The notes beneath the pieces were generated by a model. It was given only the letters and a program-made list of their open reading frames with translations, had not been told where the DNA came from and did no database searches. The position numbers and the translations under genes are program-made. From Endozoicomonas elysicola (lineage in GTDB: Bacteria > Pseudomonadota > Gammaproteobacteria > Pseudomonadales > Endozoicomonadaceae), in contig NZ_JOJP01000001.1 in assembly GCF_000710775.1 (NCBI RefSeq), positions 711,400 through 775,399 on the forward strand: a stretch of 64,000 nucleotides of DNA, read 5' to 3'. This document shows positions 28,411 through 37,495 of the stretch, in pieces (positions within the stretch are counted from its first letter, which is position 1; every line of letters begins with the position of its first letter).

Positions 28411-28917
28411 ATGACTTATGTAAGTAATAATAAATCGAGCAGCAGGCGGTTGCTGATGTCTTTTGCTCTGCTCTTTTTAGTGTGGGGAATGGCAAACCCA
28501 GTGATCGCGGATAGTATGATTCCTGAAGCCCGAGTCATGGATCAGGAGCCGGTTCAGCTGGGAAGTTACCAGATCTATTTCAGCGCTTTTAACAGCACAT
28601 TCATCCCGCCCAGTGTCGCTGAACAATATAATCTTCGCCGGGGAGGCCGCTATGGTATTGTAAATATCGCCATTCGGGACGTTGCTGCGGGTGATATGGG
28701 TAAAGCGGTTACTGGCAGAATCAGTGGTCATACCATGAACCTGTTGACTCAAAAGACCAACCTTCAGTTTTCTGAAGTTACCGAAGGCAGTGCGATTTAC
28801 TATCTGGCAGACTTTAAGTTTTCAGATGAAGAGCTGCTAAAATTTGCCATTGATGTTACGCCTCAGGGCAGTTCCCGGAGTGAGACGCTCCGTTTTGAGC
28901 AGACTTTTTACAAATAG
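28411..28917 (+). CDS. DUF4426 family exported protein
   Basis: A 168-residue protein with an N-terminal export signal (LLMSFALLFLVWGMANPVIA) and a beta-rich mature part (YQIYFSAFNSTFIPPSVAEQ, GIVNIAIRD). The family is nearly always found between metW and rdgB, as here, but its function is not known. The ATG at 28411 has a G-rich ribosome site. A lipobox cysteine is absent, so a soluble periplasmic protein is expected. Confidence 0.88.
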   Translation: MTYVSNNKSSSRRLLMSFALLFLVWGMANPVIADSMIPEARVMDQEPVQLGSYQIYFSAFNSTFIPPSVAEQYNLRRGGRYGIVNIAIRDVAAGDMGKAVTGRISGHTMNLLTQKTNLQFSEVTEGSAIYYLADFKFSDEELLKFAIDVTPQGSSRSETLRFEQTFYK

Positions 28918-28945
28918 TGTGCTGAAAGTGTTAATGAGAAGTGTT

Positions 28946-29569
28946 ATGACCAAGGACAATCGTCAGGTAGTGCTTGCCAGTGGCAACAAAGGCAAACTGG
29001 CTGAATTTCAGCAGTTGCTGGAGCCCCTGAACATCAGGATGACCCCCCAAAGTGAGTTTGGCATTGGCACAAATTTCCCGGAAGCAGAAGAGACAGGCCT
29101 GACATTTATTGAAAATGCCATTCTTAAGGCTCGTTATGCCGCTGGGATATCCGGTTTTCCGGTTATTGCTGATGACTCGGGTCTTGAAGTTGATTATCTC
29201 AACGGTGAACCTGGCATATACTCTGCTCGTTATGCAGGGTCAGAGGCTTCTGCTGCAGATAATAACCAGAAGCTGCTGAATCGTTTGCAGGGGGTGAAAT
29301 CCTCAGAAAGAACCGCTCGTTTCCATTGTGTGCTGGTTTATCTTCGCCATGAAAATGACCCAACACCTATCATTGCCCATGGCAAATGGGAAGGTTATAT
29401 CATTGAAGAAACTCTGGGCGATCATGGCTTTGGCTACGATCCTCTGTTTCTGGTTCCTGCAGAGCATCGTACGGCGGCAGAGCTGCCATCGGAATTGAAA
29501 AACCGGTTAAGCCATCGTGCTCAGGCTTTGCAGCAGCTGGTCGGCTACCTCAAGGAGATGAAACACTGA
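28946..29569 (+). CDS. rdgB: RdgB, dITP/XTP pyrophosphatase
   Basis: A 207-residue house-cleaning nucleotidase (HAM1 family). It hydrolyses non-canonical purine nucleoside triphosphates (ITP, dITP, XTP) to monophosphates, keeping them out of DNA and RNA. Motifs are VLASGNKGKLAEFQ, FIENAILKARYAA, PVIADDSGLEVDYLNGEPGI and GYDPLFLVP. I chose the ATG at 28946 (GAGAAG upstream), since the family N-terminus starts there; the longer frame from 28844 would overlap the DUF4426 gene. Confidence 0.95.
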   Translation: MTKDNRQVVLASGNKGKLAEFQQLLEPLNIRMTPQSEFGIGTNFPEAEETGLTFIENAILKARYAAGISGFPVIADDSGLEVDYLNGEPGIYSARYAGSEASAADNNQKLLNRLQGVKSSERTARFHCVLVYLRHENDPTPIIAHGKWEGYIIEETLGDHGFGYDPLFLVPAEHRTAAELPSELKNRLSHRAQALQQLVGYLKEMKH

Positions 29570-29596
29570 GACCTTTTTGTTTTCAGTGCTGCCAAC

Positions 29597-30757
29597 ATGC
29601 TAAGACTTCCCCCTTTAAGTCTATATATTCATGTGCCGTGGTGCGTGAAGAAATGCCCTTATTGTGACTTCAATTCACACCGGGCAACCGGTGATATACC
29701 CGAAGAAGCTTACGTAAATGCTTTACTTCATGATTTCCAGAATGAAGTTGAAAGCACTCAGGGGCGTTCTATACACTCAATTTTTATTGGGGGGGGGACG
29801 CCAAGCCTTCTGACGGCAAATGCCTATCAGCGGCTGTTCAAAGGCCTTCAGGCGCAGGTGAAGTTCTCGGATGATATCGAGATCACCATGGAGGCCAATC
29901 CAGGCACTTATGAGCATGACCGTTTTCAGGCCTACCTGGATGTTGGGGTGAACCGGCTTTCGTTAGGGGTCCAAAGTTTCCAGGATGATAAGTTAGCCGC
30001 TCTGGGTCGTATCCATTGTGCCGATGAGGCCCGGCAGGCAGTTGCCTCAATTACCAGCAGTGGCTTCAACAATATTAATATTGATTTGATGCATGGTCTT
30101 CCGGGGCAATCTCCTGATGATGCCCTTTACGACCTGAAGCAGGCCATTGATCTTCAGCCAGCGCATATCTCCTGGTATCAGCTGACCATTGAGCCAAACA
30201 CCGTATTTTATTCGAAAACACCGGTACTACCTCCTGATGATACGCTCTGGGATATTCAGGAAACAGGACAGGCTTTATTGGCTTCAGCTGGTTTTAAACA
30301 GTATGAAATTTCTGCTTACAGTCAGCCTGGTCGAGGCTCAAAACATAACCTGAACTACTGGCAGTTTGGCGACTATATCGGTATTGGCGCGGGAGCTCAT
30401 GGCAAGTTAACGAATCTATCAACTGGCCAGATTTATCGAAACTGGAAAACCCGAATGCCTGCGGATTATCTGGCTGCTGATAACTACATTTCCCATGCCT
30501 TTGAGGCAGGACGACGAGTGCTGGAAGTAGATGAATTGCCCATCGAGTTTATGATGAATGTGCTGCGGCTTCATGAAGGAGTTGATGCTCGATTATATGC
30601 AGAGCGGACAGGGCAAGCTCTAGATGGGATTAGCAGGCAGTTGAAACTGGCCCAGCAGAAGAGCCTTCTGGAACCTATAGCTTCAGAGAGTAACAGGCTC
30701 AATCCTACCCCAACAGGCAGGCTTTTTCTGAATGATTTGCTGGAACTGTTTGCGTAA
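29597..30757 (+). CDS. hemW: HemW, radical SAM heme chaperone
   Basis: A 386-residue radical-SAM protein with the iron-sulfur motif CVKKCPYC, the GGGTPSLL segment, EANPGT and NRLSLGVQSFQ. A HemN C-terminal domain is present. It was long annotated as oxygen-independent coproporphyrinogen oxidase; proteins of this short type are now viewed as heme-binding HemW chaperones. It is the last gene of the metX run and converges with the 561-residue orphan after only 26 bp. Confidence 0.94.
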   Translation: MLRLPPLSLYIHVPWCVKKCPYCDFNSHRATGDIPEEAYVNALLHDFQNEVESTQGRSIHSIFIGGGTPSLLTANAYQRLFKGLQAQVKFSDDIEITMEANPGTYEHDRFQAYLDVGVNRLSLGVQSFQDDKLAALGRIHCADEARQAVASITSSGFNNINIDLMHGLPGQSPDDALYDLKQAIDLQPAHISWYQLTIEPNTVFYSKTPVLPPDDTLWDIQETGQALLASAGFKQYEISAYSQPGRGSKHNLNYWQFGDYIGIGAGAHGKLTNLSTGQIYRNWKTRMPADYLAADNYISHAFEAGRRVLEVDELPIEFMMNVLRLHEGVDARLYAERTGQALDGISRQLKLAQQKSLLEPIASESNRLNPTPTGRLFLNDLLELFA

Positions 30758-30783
30758 GTGGTTAGCTTGCTTTTGAGACTTGT

Positions 30784-32469
30784 TCAGGTCAGTCCGGTGG
30801 GCTTCTTCTCCAGAACTCCAGAAGAAGTAGAAACATCTATTTTTAATGTAACAATATTTTCGCGATCAGGTGTTATCTCTTTTACTGCTTCCATAAACTT
30901 TTGAACACACTGCTGTACCTGCCCTTTAAATTTAGGAATATCTCTATCGGTCAGGCTATTCAAATTTGCTATTTGGTATTCACGAACTAGCGTATCTAAG
31001 CTTCTTTGACTACTACGTAAGGCTTGGGTAGCACTCCATTTGGATTTTGTGTCCCAAGAAAGTTTGTTGTGAGCATCCGCTAAAGCCGTTCGGAGATATT
31101 GAAGACCAACGCTAACATCCAAGGTAGCATATTCAATATATCTCTCCATTAATTTTACTAGTATTAAGTCTATAGCTTCAGGAATATGCGGCGCTTTATA
31201 GCTTGATTGCAGAGTTATGCCTTGAGAGCTTGAGCGGGTTTCAGACAGACTTCTTTTGTCATTGTGCGTACTGTCAAAAGAAAGTTGAGCCAGAGTTGCT
31301 GTAGGAGGTGATCCGCTTAAAGGCGCGAGTTCTTTTTTAAGTTGCCAGCTTCTTGAGTCAAAATCTGAAAAAAATTCTTTACTGCGAGCTTCGCTTTCAC
31401 TCTTCCACTTAGACATCATTTGCCCCATCTCATCAGGAAGACTTGTCGTCAGAGTAGGTTTAGAGCGAGCTGGTAGTGCGTTATCACTACCACTGGTTGT
31501 TGAAGAACTGCTTTTGAGTTGATGAAAGGAGCTACGCTTGGAATCGCCAAAAAGTGTGCCGCGTTTGTTTTCCACCCCGGTCAGAGGTCGGGAAGATGTT
31601 TTCGAGGTAAATGAAGAGTATCGGGATGATGTGGAAGTTCTCTCTAGAGGAATGTCAGTTGCTGCTTGTTGCGTAACAGGGGAGTGAGTGTAAGCAAAGC
31701 TGCGAGAAGAGCCTTGGCTTTGCTCTTGAATTACCTCTTCTTGTATATTTTTGAGCATTCCTTTTAGAAGTTCGGCTCGCTGTTTTGAAATCTCAAGAGG
31801 CTGTTTTCTTGCATTGTCTATCTCTGTTTTTATATAGGCAAGCCGTTGCTTTCTGCTGGCAACGAGCTCCTGTTTCGTGTGTCCTCTGGTATCAAGTATT
31901 TCTTTTGTTTGTTTCAACCATTCCCTTTGGTCTAAATCAGCCTGGGTCTGGACACCTTTAACTTGTGGTTCATGAGACATCGATGTGCTAGCAGTCTGCT
32001 TACTCTCTCTCGTTATCTTTGTGTTTCCTGTTGTAACAGGAGCAGGACTGACAGGTGGTCGTTGATGATCAGCATTGGAACAATCATAAACTAATGCTAA
32101 TGACGCGGAAAGTTTGTTGAAAATATCATCTACCGGTGAGGAGTGAGCCACTTTATCGCTAGAGTGCCTAAGAGTTTGTTGGAGAACTTGTTGATTTGCT
32201 GCTCTCGAGTTTGAGTGTTCGCTTACAGTGTGATGACTCGAGCCTGTCTTATCACTTGGCTTTAAAGTAACGGTGGTGATGGTGCGTGTCTTGGTGGTTT
32301 TCTGTGGTGGTGTTGAAGGCTCAAAGAGCTGGCTGCTTGTTGGTAGAAGCTTATCAGCCATTACTCTCTGATAACCTGGAGGGTGCTCAGGACGAGGCTG
32401 TCTTGCCGCTGCTTGGGCTGTAAAGTTTTGGGCTGATTGATACTGGTTTGGATTTAGTGGTCTTGCCAT
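30784..32469 (-). CDS. Orphan 561-residue Ser/Thr-rich protein, candidate secreted effector
   Basis: I do not recognise this family. The ATG at 32469 lacks a clear Shine-Dalgarno site. There is no signal peptide or membrane segment. The N-terminal 175 residues are rich in Ser, Thr, Gln and Pro. Residues about 178-250 form a charged helix or coiled coil (SRKQRLAYIKTEIDNARKQP). Residues 251-345 are very Ser/Thr-rich. The C-terminal part (about 425-545) is predicted helical (DLILVKLMERYIEYATLDVS). It sits between hemW and trmB, two core genes, and is visibly more A/T-rich than they are. Composition and placement suggest a horizontally acquired, possibly host-directed protein, but there is no domain to prove it. 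Confidence 0.75.
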   Translation of the reverse strand: MARPLNPNQYQSAQNFTAQAAARQPRPEHPPGYQRVMADKLLPTSSQLFEPSTPPQKTTKTRTITTVTLKPSDKTGSSHHTVSEHSNSRAANQQVLQQTLRHSSDKVAHSSPVDDIFNKLSASLALVYDCSNADHQRPPVSPAPVTTGNTKITRESKQTASTSMSHEPQVKGVQTQADLDQREWLKQTKEILDTRGHTKQELVASRKQRLAYIKTEIDNARKQPLEISKQRAELLKGMLKNIQEEVIQEQSQGSSRSFAYTHSPVTQQAATDIPLERTSTSSRYSSFTSKTSSRPLTGVENKRGTLFGDSKRSSFHQLKSSSSTTSGSDNALPARSKPTLTTSLPDEMGQMMSKWKSESEARSKEFFSDFDSRSWQLKKELAPLSGSPPTATLAQLSFDSTHNDKRSLSETRSSSQGITLQSSYKAPHIPEAIDLILVKLMERYIEYATLDVSVGLQYLRTALADAHNKLSWDTKSKWSATQALRSSQRSLDTLVREYQIANLNSLTDRDIPKFKGQVQQCVQKFMEAVKEITPDRENIVTLKIDVSTSSGVLEKKPTGLT

Positions 32470-32474
32470 GATAA

Positions 32475-32502
32475 ATACCCATTAAAATCATTCAATGGGT
32501 AT
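32475..32502 (-). promoter_or_regulatory. Hairpin overlapping the translation start region of the 561-residue orphan
   Basis: ATACCCATT at 32475-32483 is repeated inverted as AATGGGTAT at 32494-32502, a perfect 9-bp stem with a 10-base loop ending five bases before the ATG. In the mRNA it would fold over the only G-rich stretch available to the ribosome. It could be a translational switch or an operator. Confidence 0.5.
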
Positions 32503-32575
32503 ATAGATTTTGATTTCACAGGATAGTTTTATACCGAGTAGAAGTCCTTGTCCGGCATGAAATCTGGAACAGGCA

Positions 32576-32598
32576 TAACCCTCTCTAGTAGAGGGTTA
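32576..32598. repeat. Inverted repeat between trmB and the 561-residue orphan
   Basis: TAACCCTCT and AGAGGGTTA form a perfect 9-bp stem with a 5-base loop. There is no T-run on either strand, so it is not a typical terminator. It may be a protein-binding site or a processing hairpin downstream of trmB. Confidence 0.5.
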
Positions 32599-32655
32599 AT
32601 GGAGCTATCAGCTTTCACCATTTAGCCGTTAAGTATAGATATCCATAACGTTGAC

Positions 32656-33390
32656 TTAATGGGTGCGTTTAAATAACAAGTCCCAAACACCATGTCCCAA
32701 CCGATGACCACGTTTTTCAAACTTGGTCAGTGGGCGGAAATCCGGTCTCGGAGAGTAACTGCTGTCAGCCGCCATGTTTTCGAAGCCTTCCGCGGCAGTC
32801 ATTACTTCCAGCATCTGCTCTGCATAGTTTTCCCAATCTGTAGCCAGATGGATTACACCACCCATTTCCAGTTTTGGGCGCAGCAGCTCAATAAATGCCG
32901 GCTGGATCAGGCGCCGCTTGTTGTGACGTTTCTTATGCCATGGGTCTGGAAAGTAGATCTGTACCCGTGAAAGGCTGCCATCAGGCACGCACTGCTTCAG
33001 TACTTCAACGGCATCGTCACAATATGTTCTCAGGTTACTGATACCGGCCAGATGAGCTTCGTTCAGAAGGCTGCCCACCCCTGGCCGATGCACTTCAATA
33101 CCGATAAAGTGCTTGTCGTTCTCATTAGTGGCCATGGTCACCAGAGAGTGTCCCATGCCATAACCAATTTCCATAACCCGTGGAGCTTCATCAGCAAAAG
33201 CCTTCAGAAAGCCTTCTGAACCCTGCTCCAGAGTCAGGCCCCAGTCTTGCCAGCACTCATCCCAACCTCGTTGTTGGCCTGTGGTCATACGGCCTGCACG
33301 GAGTACAAAGCTTTTGATTCGACGCTTGTGGGGAGCTTCCTGCTGGAGATTGTCATCAGTCTCGTCGGTAGGTTTCACAATATCGTTCAT
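32656..33390 (-). CDS. trmB: TrmB, tRNA (guanine-N7)-methyltransferase
   Basis: A 244-residue SAM-dependent methyltransferase that makes m7G46 in tRNA variable loops. Family features are EIGYGMGHSLVTMA, FIGIEVHRPGVGSLL, VQIYFPDPWHKKRHNKRRL and ATDWENYAEQML, and the end SYSPRPDFRPLTKFEKRGHR. In this block it follows the DUF423 gene after 63 bp, on the same strand as the hem genes. Confidence 0.96.
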   Translation of the reverse strand: MNDIVKPTDETDDNLQQEAPHKRRIKSFVLRAGRMTTGQQRGWDECWQDWGLTLEQGSEGFLKAFADEAPRVMEIGYGMGHSLVTMATNENDKHFIGIEVHRPGVGSLLNEAHLAGISNLRTYCDDAVEVLKQCVPDGSLSRVQIYFPDPWHKKRHNKRRLIQPAFIELLRPKLEMGGVIHLATDWENYAEQMLEVMTAAEGFENMAADSSYSPRPDFRPLTKFEKRGHRLGHGVWDLLFKRTH

Positions 33391-33453
33391 GGACTTCTGG
33401 GTTTGTAGAAAATAATCGGCGTAAGATACTGCTCAGGACGTAAAATGCAAATT

Positions 33454-33831
33454 TCAGGTGCTGGAATAATCCCTGGCAGCAAATATAGCCAACATTAACC
33501 AGCCAAGAATGAATGAGATTCCGCCCAGAGGTGTAATCATTCCCAGCCAGCGAATACCGCTTAGACTTAACAGATAAAGGCTACCTGAGAACAGAATAAT
33601 CCCTCCGAGGAAGAAACCTGCGCTCCACTTCAGTTTTTTTGAGGCCGAGTAGTTCATCCTCAGCAAGGTGATAAACACCAATGCCAGGCTGTGATAAAAC
33701 TGATAGTCTGCAGCGGTCTGGAATACTTCCATCGCTCTTTCAGATAAGGCTCCATCCAGGGCATGTGCACCAAAGGCACTCAGTGCCACTGCAGTCATAC
33801 CACTGATGGCACCAATAAACAGAGTATTCAT
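33454..33831 (-). CDS. DUF423 (YgdD-type) inner membrane protein
   Basis: A 125-residue protein with about four hydrophobic segments and the family start GAISGMTAVALSAFGAHAL. It is a small integral membrane protein of unknown function. Its ATG overlaps the hemY stop (ATGA), so it is translationally coupled to the hem operon. Confidence 0.9.
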   Translation of the reverse strand: MNTLFIGAISGMTAVALSAFGAHALDGALSERAMEVFQTAADYQFYHSLALVFITLLRMNYSASKKLKWSAGFFLGGIILFSGSLYLLSLSGIRWLGMITPLGGISFILGWLMLAIFAARDYSST

Positions 33832-35066
33832 TGTTTATAAATTCTGGGCAAATTGGTGGCACTATCGGCTGCCAGTAACAGGCCTTCCTGGAAATAGCGG
33901 GAGCTGGTTTCAAACTCATCCAGATGCCCCAGAAGATGCCCCAGCTCATTGTATACATCGACACTTTTACGGAGCCTTAAGCTGGCTTCAAGGTACTCTT
34001 TTGCCTTACCCCAGAGCTCATTTCTCAGTGCCAGTCGACCCAGAGCCAGAAGTAGCTCTGGATCATTGGTGCGTTGGTTTAGCAATGATTCAGCAAACAG
34101 CAATTGTTTCTTCAAATCCCTGCCAGGGGTTTTGCCATAGAGGCGGATCAGTGGTTCACTGAAACAATGGTTAAGGTTCTCTCTTAGCAATAACTCTGCT
34201 TTTTCCTCTGCACCAAGACGTACCAGGCAATCGCAGTAGCGATAGAGAATAGCCGGGTCTCTTCTCTGGTTATGGCTGAGTCCGGACCAGATATCATCAG
34301 CAGGTTTCACTTTTTCCTCTGTAGAGAGACGATTACGTCCATAACTGTACGCTTGTTCGAAGAGTGCTTTAAACGCCTGCTGCTCAAGTTGATGATACTC
34401 ATCGTCCTTCACCACTTTCTGTTTACGCAGCTTGGGAAGAAGCTTTTCAAGCGATTGCCAGTCATTCAGGCGAATATAGACTTGCTTCAGCATTTTCAGA
34501 ATGTAGGCATGACGGGGATACTTTTTGTGAAGGTGCTTCAGAGTGGCCAGAGCCTGTTCCAGGTGGTTGCTGGCCAGCTGAAGTTGTGCCTGCGTAATAC
34601 CAATTGCCATCTCTGCGCCAGGCGCTTTGCTGTCTGCCTGCCTCAACCAGTGGGCGCTGGCTTCATAGTTACCTGCCTCGTGGGCTGCTCTTGCTGCGGC
34701 GAGGTAGTTAATTAAGGGAGACTCTCCACTTTTCGCAGCCTGTCCAAGAAGCCGCTCTGCTTTGCGCCAGTGACCTTTGGTAAATTCTGCCAGGCCGCGG
34801 TCGAAAAGTTTTCGGGCTTTTGCTTTTCTGGCTCCGGAAGAAAGTGGGTAGATAAAGCTAAACGCTCCGAGCAGTATCCGGAAGGAAATAACGGTTAGCC
34901 AGATTAACCCGAGCGAAATCACAACGAGCAGCAATAAGCCCCAGAGGCTGCTTTCAAAGGTCATGCCATCGTATGCGATAAGGACGTAACCATGGTCATT
35001 GACCATGATATTAGCCAGTAAAAAACAGGCAGAAATAATGATGAGAAAAAGTGCAAAGCCCTTCAT
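33828..35066 (-). CDS. hemY: HemY, membrane-anchored TPR protein of the hem operon
   Basis: A 412-residue HemY (not the oxidase of that name). It has two N-terminal membrane segments (about residues 1-22 and 38-66), then tetratricopeptide repeats (LFDRGLAEFTKGHWRKAERLL; YLEASLRLRKSVDVYNELGHL). It is thought to take part in late heme synthesis steps or their organisation at the membrane; the reaction is not established. Its ATG overlaps the hemX stop, as is usual for hemX-hemY. Confidence 0.94.
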   Translation of the reverse strand: MKGFALFLIIISACFLLANIMVNDHGYVLIAYDGMTFESSLWGLLLLVVISLGLIWLTVISFRILLGAFSFIYPLSSGARKAKARKLFDRGLAEFTKGHWRKAERLLGQAAKSGESPLINYLAAARAAHEAGNYEASAHWLRQADSKAPGAEMAIGITQAQLQLASNHLEQALATLKHLHKKYPRHAYILKMLKQVYIRLNDWQSLEKLLPKLRKQKVVKDDEYHQLEQQAFKALFEQAYSYGRNRLSTEEKVKPADDIWSGLSHNQRRDPAILYRYCDCLVRLGAEEKAELLLRENLNHCFSEPLIRLYGKTPGRDLKKQLLFAESLLNQRTNDPELLLALGRLALRNELWGKAKEYLEASLRLRKSVDVYNELGHLLGHLDEFETSSRYFQEGLLLAADSATNLPRIYKQ

Positions 35067-36385
35067 GAAATCTGTACCCCCTGCGATGCAGGCTGATCGG
35101 GCTCAGTCACTGTCTCATTATTTTTTCCATCTTCCCTGTCGGGTGTTGCCGGCTTACTCTTCTCTTCAGAATCTGATGAAGGTGCACTTTCCTGCTTTTT
35201 TTGTCCTGAAGCACTGGGTTCGAACTGGTGCTCTTTCAGAGCATCCAGTGAGCGATGGATGCTGGGCATTTTAGAGGTGATAGGAAGGCGTTGAAGGGCT
35301 GTAAGTTCTTCCGCCAGTTGATTGCTGACACTACCACCCAGCATAAAATAACGATTCAGCCAGGAGTATGCCTGTTCCAGACTGTTTTGATAAACCACCT
35401 GCTGTCCTGTAATCAGCGCCAGCTTACTCTGTTCGACTAACAGCAGCATTTTTTGCCGGATTAATTGGTCCTGCTCTGGTGTCAGTAATACCTCAATAGG
35501 CTGTTCTCTTTGAGTATTGATCCTGAAAAGCCCGGTGAATCGATGCCAGGTATCAAACAGCATATTTTTGATCGTTTGCTGCCAGTTTCCAGCCTGTTGT
35601 GTATCCGTTTTTTCACTGGATAAGGAAGGATGCCCAGACTGAAGAGCGGGTTGCAGGACACTTGCTGCATCCGCAATATGGCCATCATCAAGAATGACCA
35701 GTTCGGGGATCAGGTCAGCGACTGCCTGCAACCGTAGCCAGATGCTTTCCTGATTCAGTATCGTTGCGGATTTCAAGACTGCGATATCTTCAGCCAGCGC
35801 TTCTCTGACTGAGAAAAGAGTATAGTCATCCAGCTGTGCCAGAATTTGTTCGGCGCTGCCCATTAGCTCCAAGGCTCCCGTAACATCATTGACCGTTAAT
35901 AGTCGTTGATTGGCAAGACGCAGAAGGTATTCAACTTCAGCAATACGCCATTGGTTGCGAGTAGAGCCTTCCAGTTCTCTGACTTTTGCTGAAAGTGAAT
36001 CAATTCGGGAAAGGAGTCTGGCCTCACGTTCCTGCAGGTCATTCAACTGCTCTTTCATTGGCGAAGTATTCTGCGCCACTGTCGTCAGTCTGGCCTGCTG
36101 GCGTGCAATCTGTGTTTGCAGCTGATCCATCCCTTCACGAAGAATGGGCTGACTCTGCTCCAAAGGCATGGCACGCCATCCAATGTAACCACTAAGCCCC
36201 AGGGCACAGGCTGATATCAGCAGGGCGAATCCTGCCAGACCTTTACCAGTGCCTTTGTTTTCATTGCTTGTAGCGGTTTTCTTTTCTGGATTGGATTCGT
36301 TTCCAGGGGTTTTGCTGCTATCTTTCTGCACGTCTTCTGGCTTATTTTCCGGTAAACGGTCGGTATTCTGGTCTGTATCGCTCAC
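35063..36385 (-). CDS. hemX: HemX, membrane protein of the hem operon
   Basis: A 440-residue protein with an acidic, Lys-rich cytoplasmic head (1-45), one membrane segment (about 48-70, GFALLISACALGLSGYIGW), a coiled coil (QTQIARQQARLTTVAQ, LNDLQEREARLLSRIDSLSA) and a periplasmic helical domain. It ends in a Ser/Glu/Lys-rich tail. It was named a uroporphyrinogen methyltransferase but lacks that catalytic domain; it probably scaffolds heme enzymes. The start is a GTG at 36385 with GGAAGG eight bases upstream. A 176-bp gap separates it from hemD. Confidence 0.92.
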   Translation of the reverse strand: MSDTDQNTDRLPENKPEDVQKDSSKTPGNESNPEKKTATSNENKGTGKGLAGFALLISACALGLSGYIGWRAMPLEQSQPILREGMDQLQTQIARQQARLTTVAQNTSPMKEQLNDLQEREARLLSRIDSLSAKVRELEGSTRNQWRIAEVEYLLRLANQRLLTVNDVTGALELMGSAEQILAQLDDYTLFSVREALAEDIAVLKSATILNQESIWLRLQAVADLIPELVILDDGHIADAASVLQPALQSGHPSLSSEKTDTQQAGNWQQTIKNMLFDTWHRFTGLFRINTQREQPIEVLLTPEQDQLIRQKMLLLVEQSKLALITGQQVVYQNSLEQAYSWLNRYFMLGGSVSNQLAEELTALQRLPITSKMPSIHRSLDALKEHQFEPSASGQKKQESAPSSDSEEKSKPATPDREDGKNNETVTEPDQPASQGVQIS

Positions 36386-36561
36386 GCTTGGGCCTTCCGA
36401 TTGTTCGAGAGGATTGTCCGGGAGAGTGTCGCGATCGTTTTCTGCTCAGAGGACTCGCGACTACTTCTTCAGGCGGCTCCCGCTCACTTTTCAAAAGAGT
36501 CAGATTTGGGCTGGGCGGTCGTCTGGAAACGGCCTGCCCTACGCGGCAACCGCTACGGGCG

Positions 36562-37314
36562 CTATTCCCGGACAGCCTCCAATGCCTGCAACATCACTTC
36601 ATTGCTGGCTCCACGGGTATTGGTTACCTTCTGGAAACCCAGGCTATGAGCCTGTCTGGCAACCCGTTCACTGGGAACAAGCAGCCTATAGTCGGCTCGA
36701 TAGGGCATGGGTAAGTAGTACCCAAGATTTGTCAGGGTTTCTCCACTACCACAGAGGATGACATTGATTGAATTGCTTTCCAACTTTTTTACGACCGCAT
36801 TGCGCTCATAAACTGGGCGGGAACGCTGATAAACCTCCAGAGTCTGGACTCTTGCCCCTAAGTTGTTCAGTTGTTCCTCCAGTAAGCCTCGACCACCGAT
36901 ACCTTTGATTATCAGCAACTTTTCACTTTCCACTTTACTAAAAGTATCCAGCTCCAGAAGTGCTTCACTATCAACTCCATTTTCTGAAAACTGCGACCTG
37001 ACATCATAATGTCCAAGCTCTGAAGCGGTACTGCTGCCAATGGCAAACCACTGGCTGTGTATGGGTAACTGCGGCCAGTACTGTTCAATCAGTTCCATCC
37101 CCAGCTTTGCTGCAGGACGGCTGGTAACAATGATTCGGTCAAACTGATCCAGCGATAACAGACAGTCCCTCATGGCCTGGGTTTCGGGTATGGCATCAAT
37201 ATTGAGCATAGGCATTGACCAGGCTTGGCCATTTGCCTTTTTGATAGCATCGGTCAATGCCTGAGCCTGAGGTTCAGGGCGGGTTACCAGCACCAGGGTG
37301 TGCGACAGATTCAT
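36562..37314 (-). CDS. hemD: HemD, uroporphyrinogen-III synthase
   Basis: A 250-residue HemD: VLVTRPEPQAQALTDAI, FDRIIVTSRPAAKLGMELI, FAIGSSTASEL, LIIKGIGGRGLLEEQL and the central INVILCGSGETLTNL. It closes hydroxymethylbilane with inversion of ring D to give uroporphyrinogen III. It follows hemC, but the gap (181 bp) is occupied by a repeat element, which is unusual since hemC and hemD commonly overlap or nearly touch. Confidence 0.93.
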   Translation of the reverse strand: MNLSHTLVLVTRPEPQAQALTDAIKKANGQAWSMPMLNIDAIPETQAMRDCLLSLDQFDRIIVTSRPAAKLGMELIEQYWPQLPIHSQWFAIGSSTASELGHYDVRSQFSENGVDSEALLELDTFSKVESEKLLIIKGIGGRGLLEEQLNNLGARVQTLEVYQRSRPVYERNAVVKKLESNSINVILCGSGETLTNLGYYLPMPYRADYRLLVPSERVARQAHSLGFQKVTNTRGASNEVMLQALEAVRE

Positions 37315-37324
37315 TGTTTTCCTT

Positions 37325-37468
37325 TATACCCAATGGATGTCAAGTTGCTACGCGGTGGCAAATGAGCGAAGCCCTGAGAGCACAGAAATACTATGTGACC
37401 GAGCTGGCCTGGCGCCACGGTGAACGAACGTAGCCAACAAAGTAGTAACTTGAAAGGCAGCGGGTATA
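37325..37468. repeat. MITE-like element, copy 1, between hemC and hemD
   Basis: A 144-bp element bounded by TATACCC and GGGTATA. Just inside is an 11-base inverted repeat (CAAGTTGCTAC with GTAGTAACTTG, one mismatch). About 106 bp of it aligns, in inverse orientation, with 47866-48000, with shared segments such as CTACTTTGTTGGCT and TGCCACCGCGTAGCAAC. No coding capacity. Size, ends and lack of coding fit a miniature inverted-repeat transposable element or a large REP-type repeat. Confidence 0.7.
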
Positions 37469-37495
37469 CCGTATGTCCGCAGAACCTGACATGGA

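Noticed and set aside
36386-36561. The hemX frame stays open upstream of its GTG start for about 24 codons, suggesting a longer protein.
   Set aside because: No ATG, GTG or TTG occurs in that extension before an in-frame TGA, and the GTG at 36385 has a good GGAAGG site.
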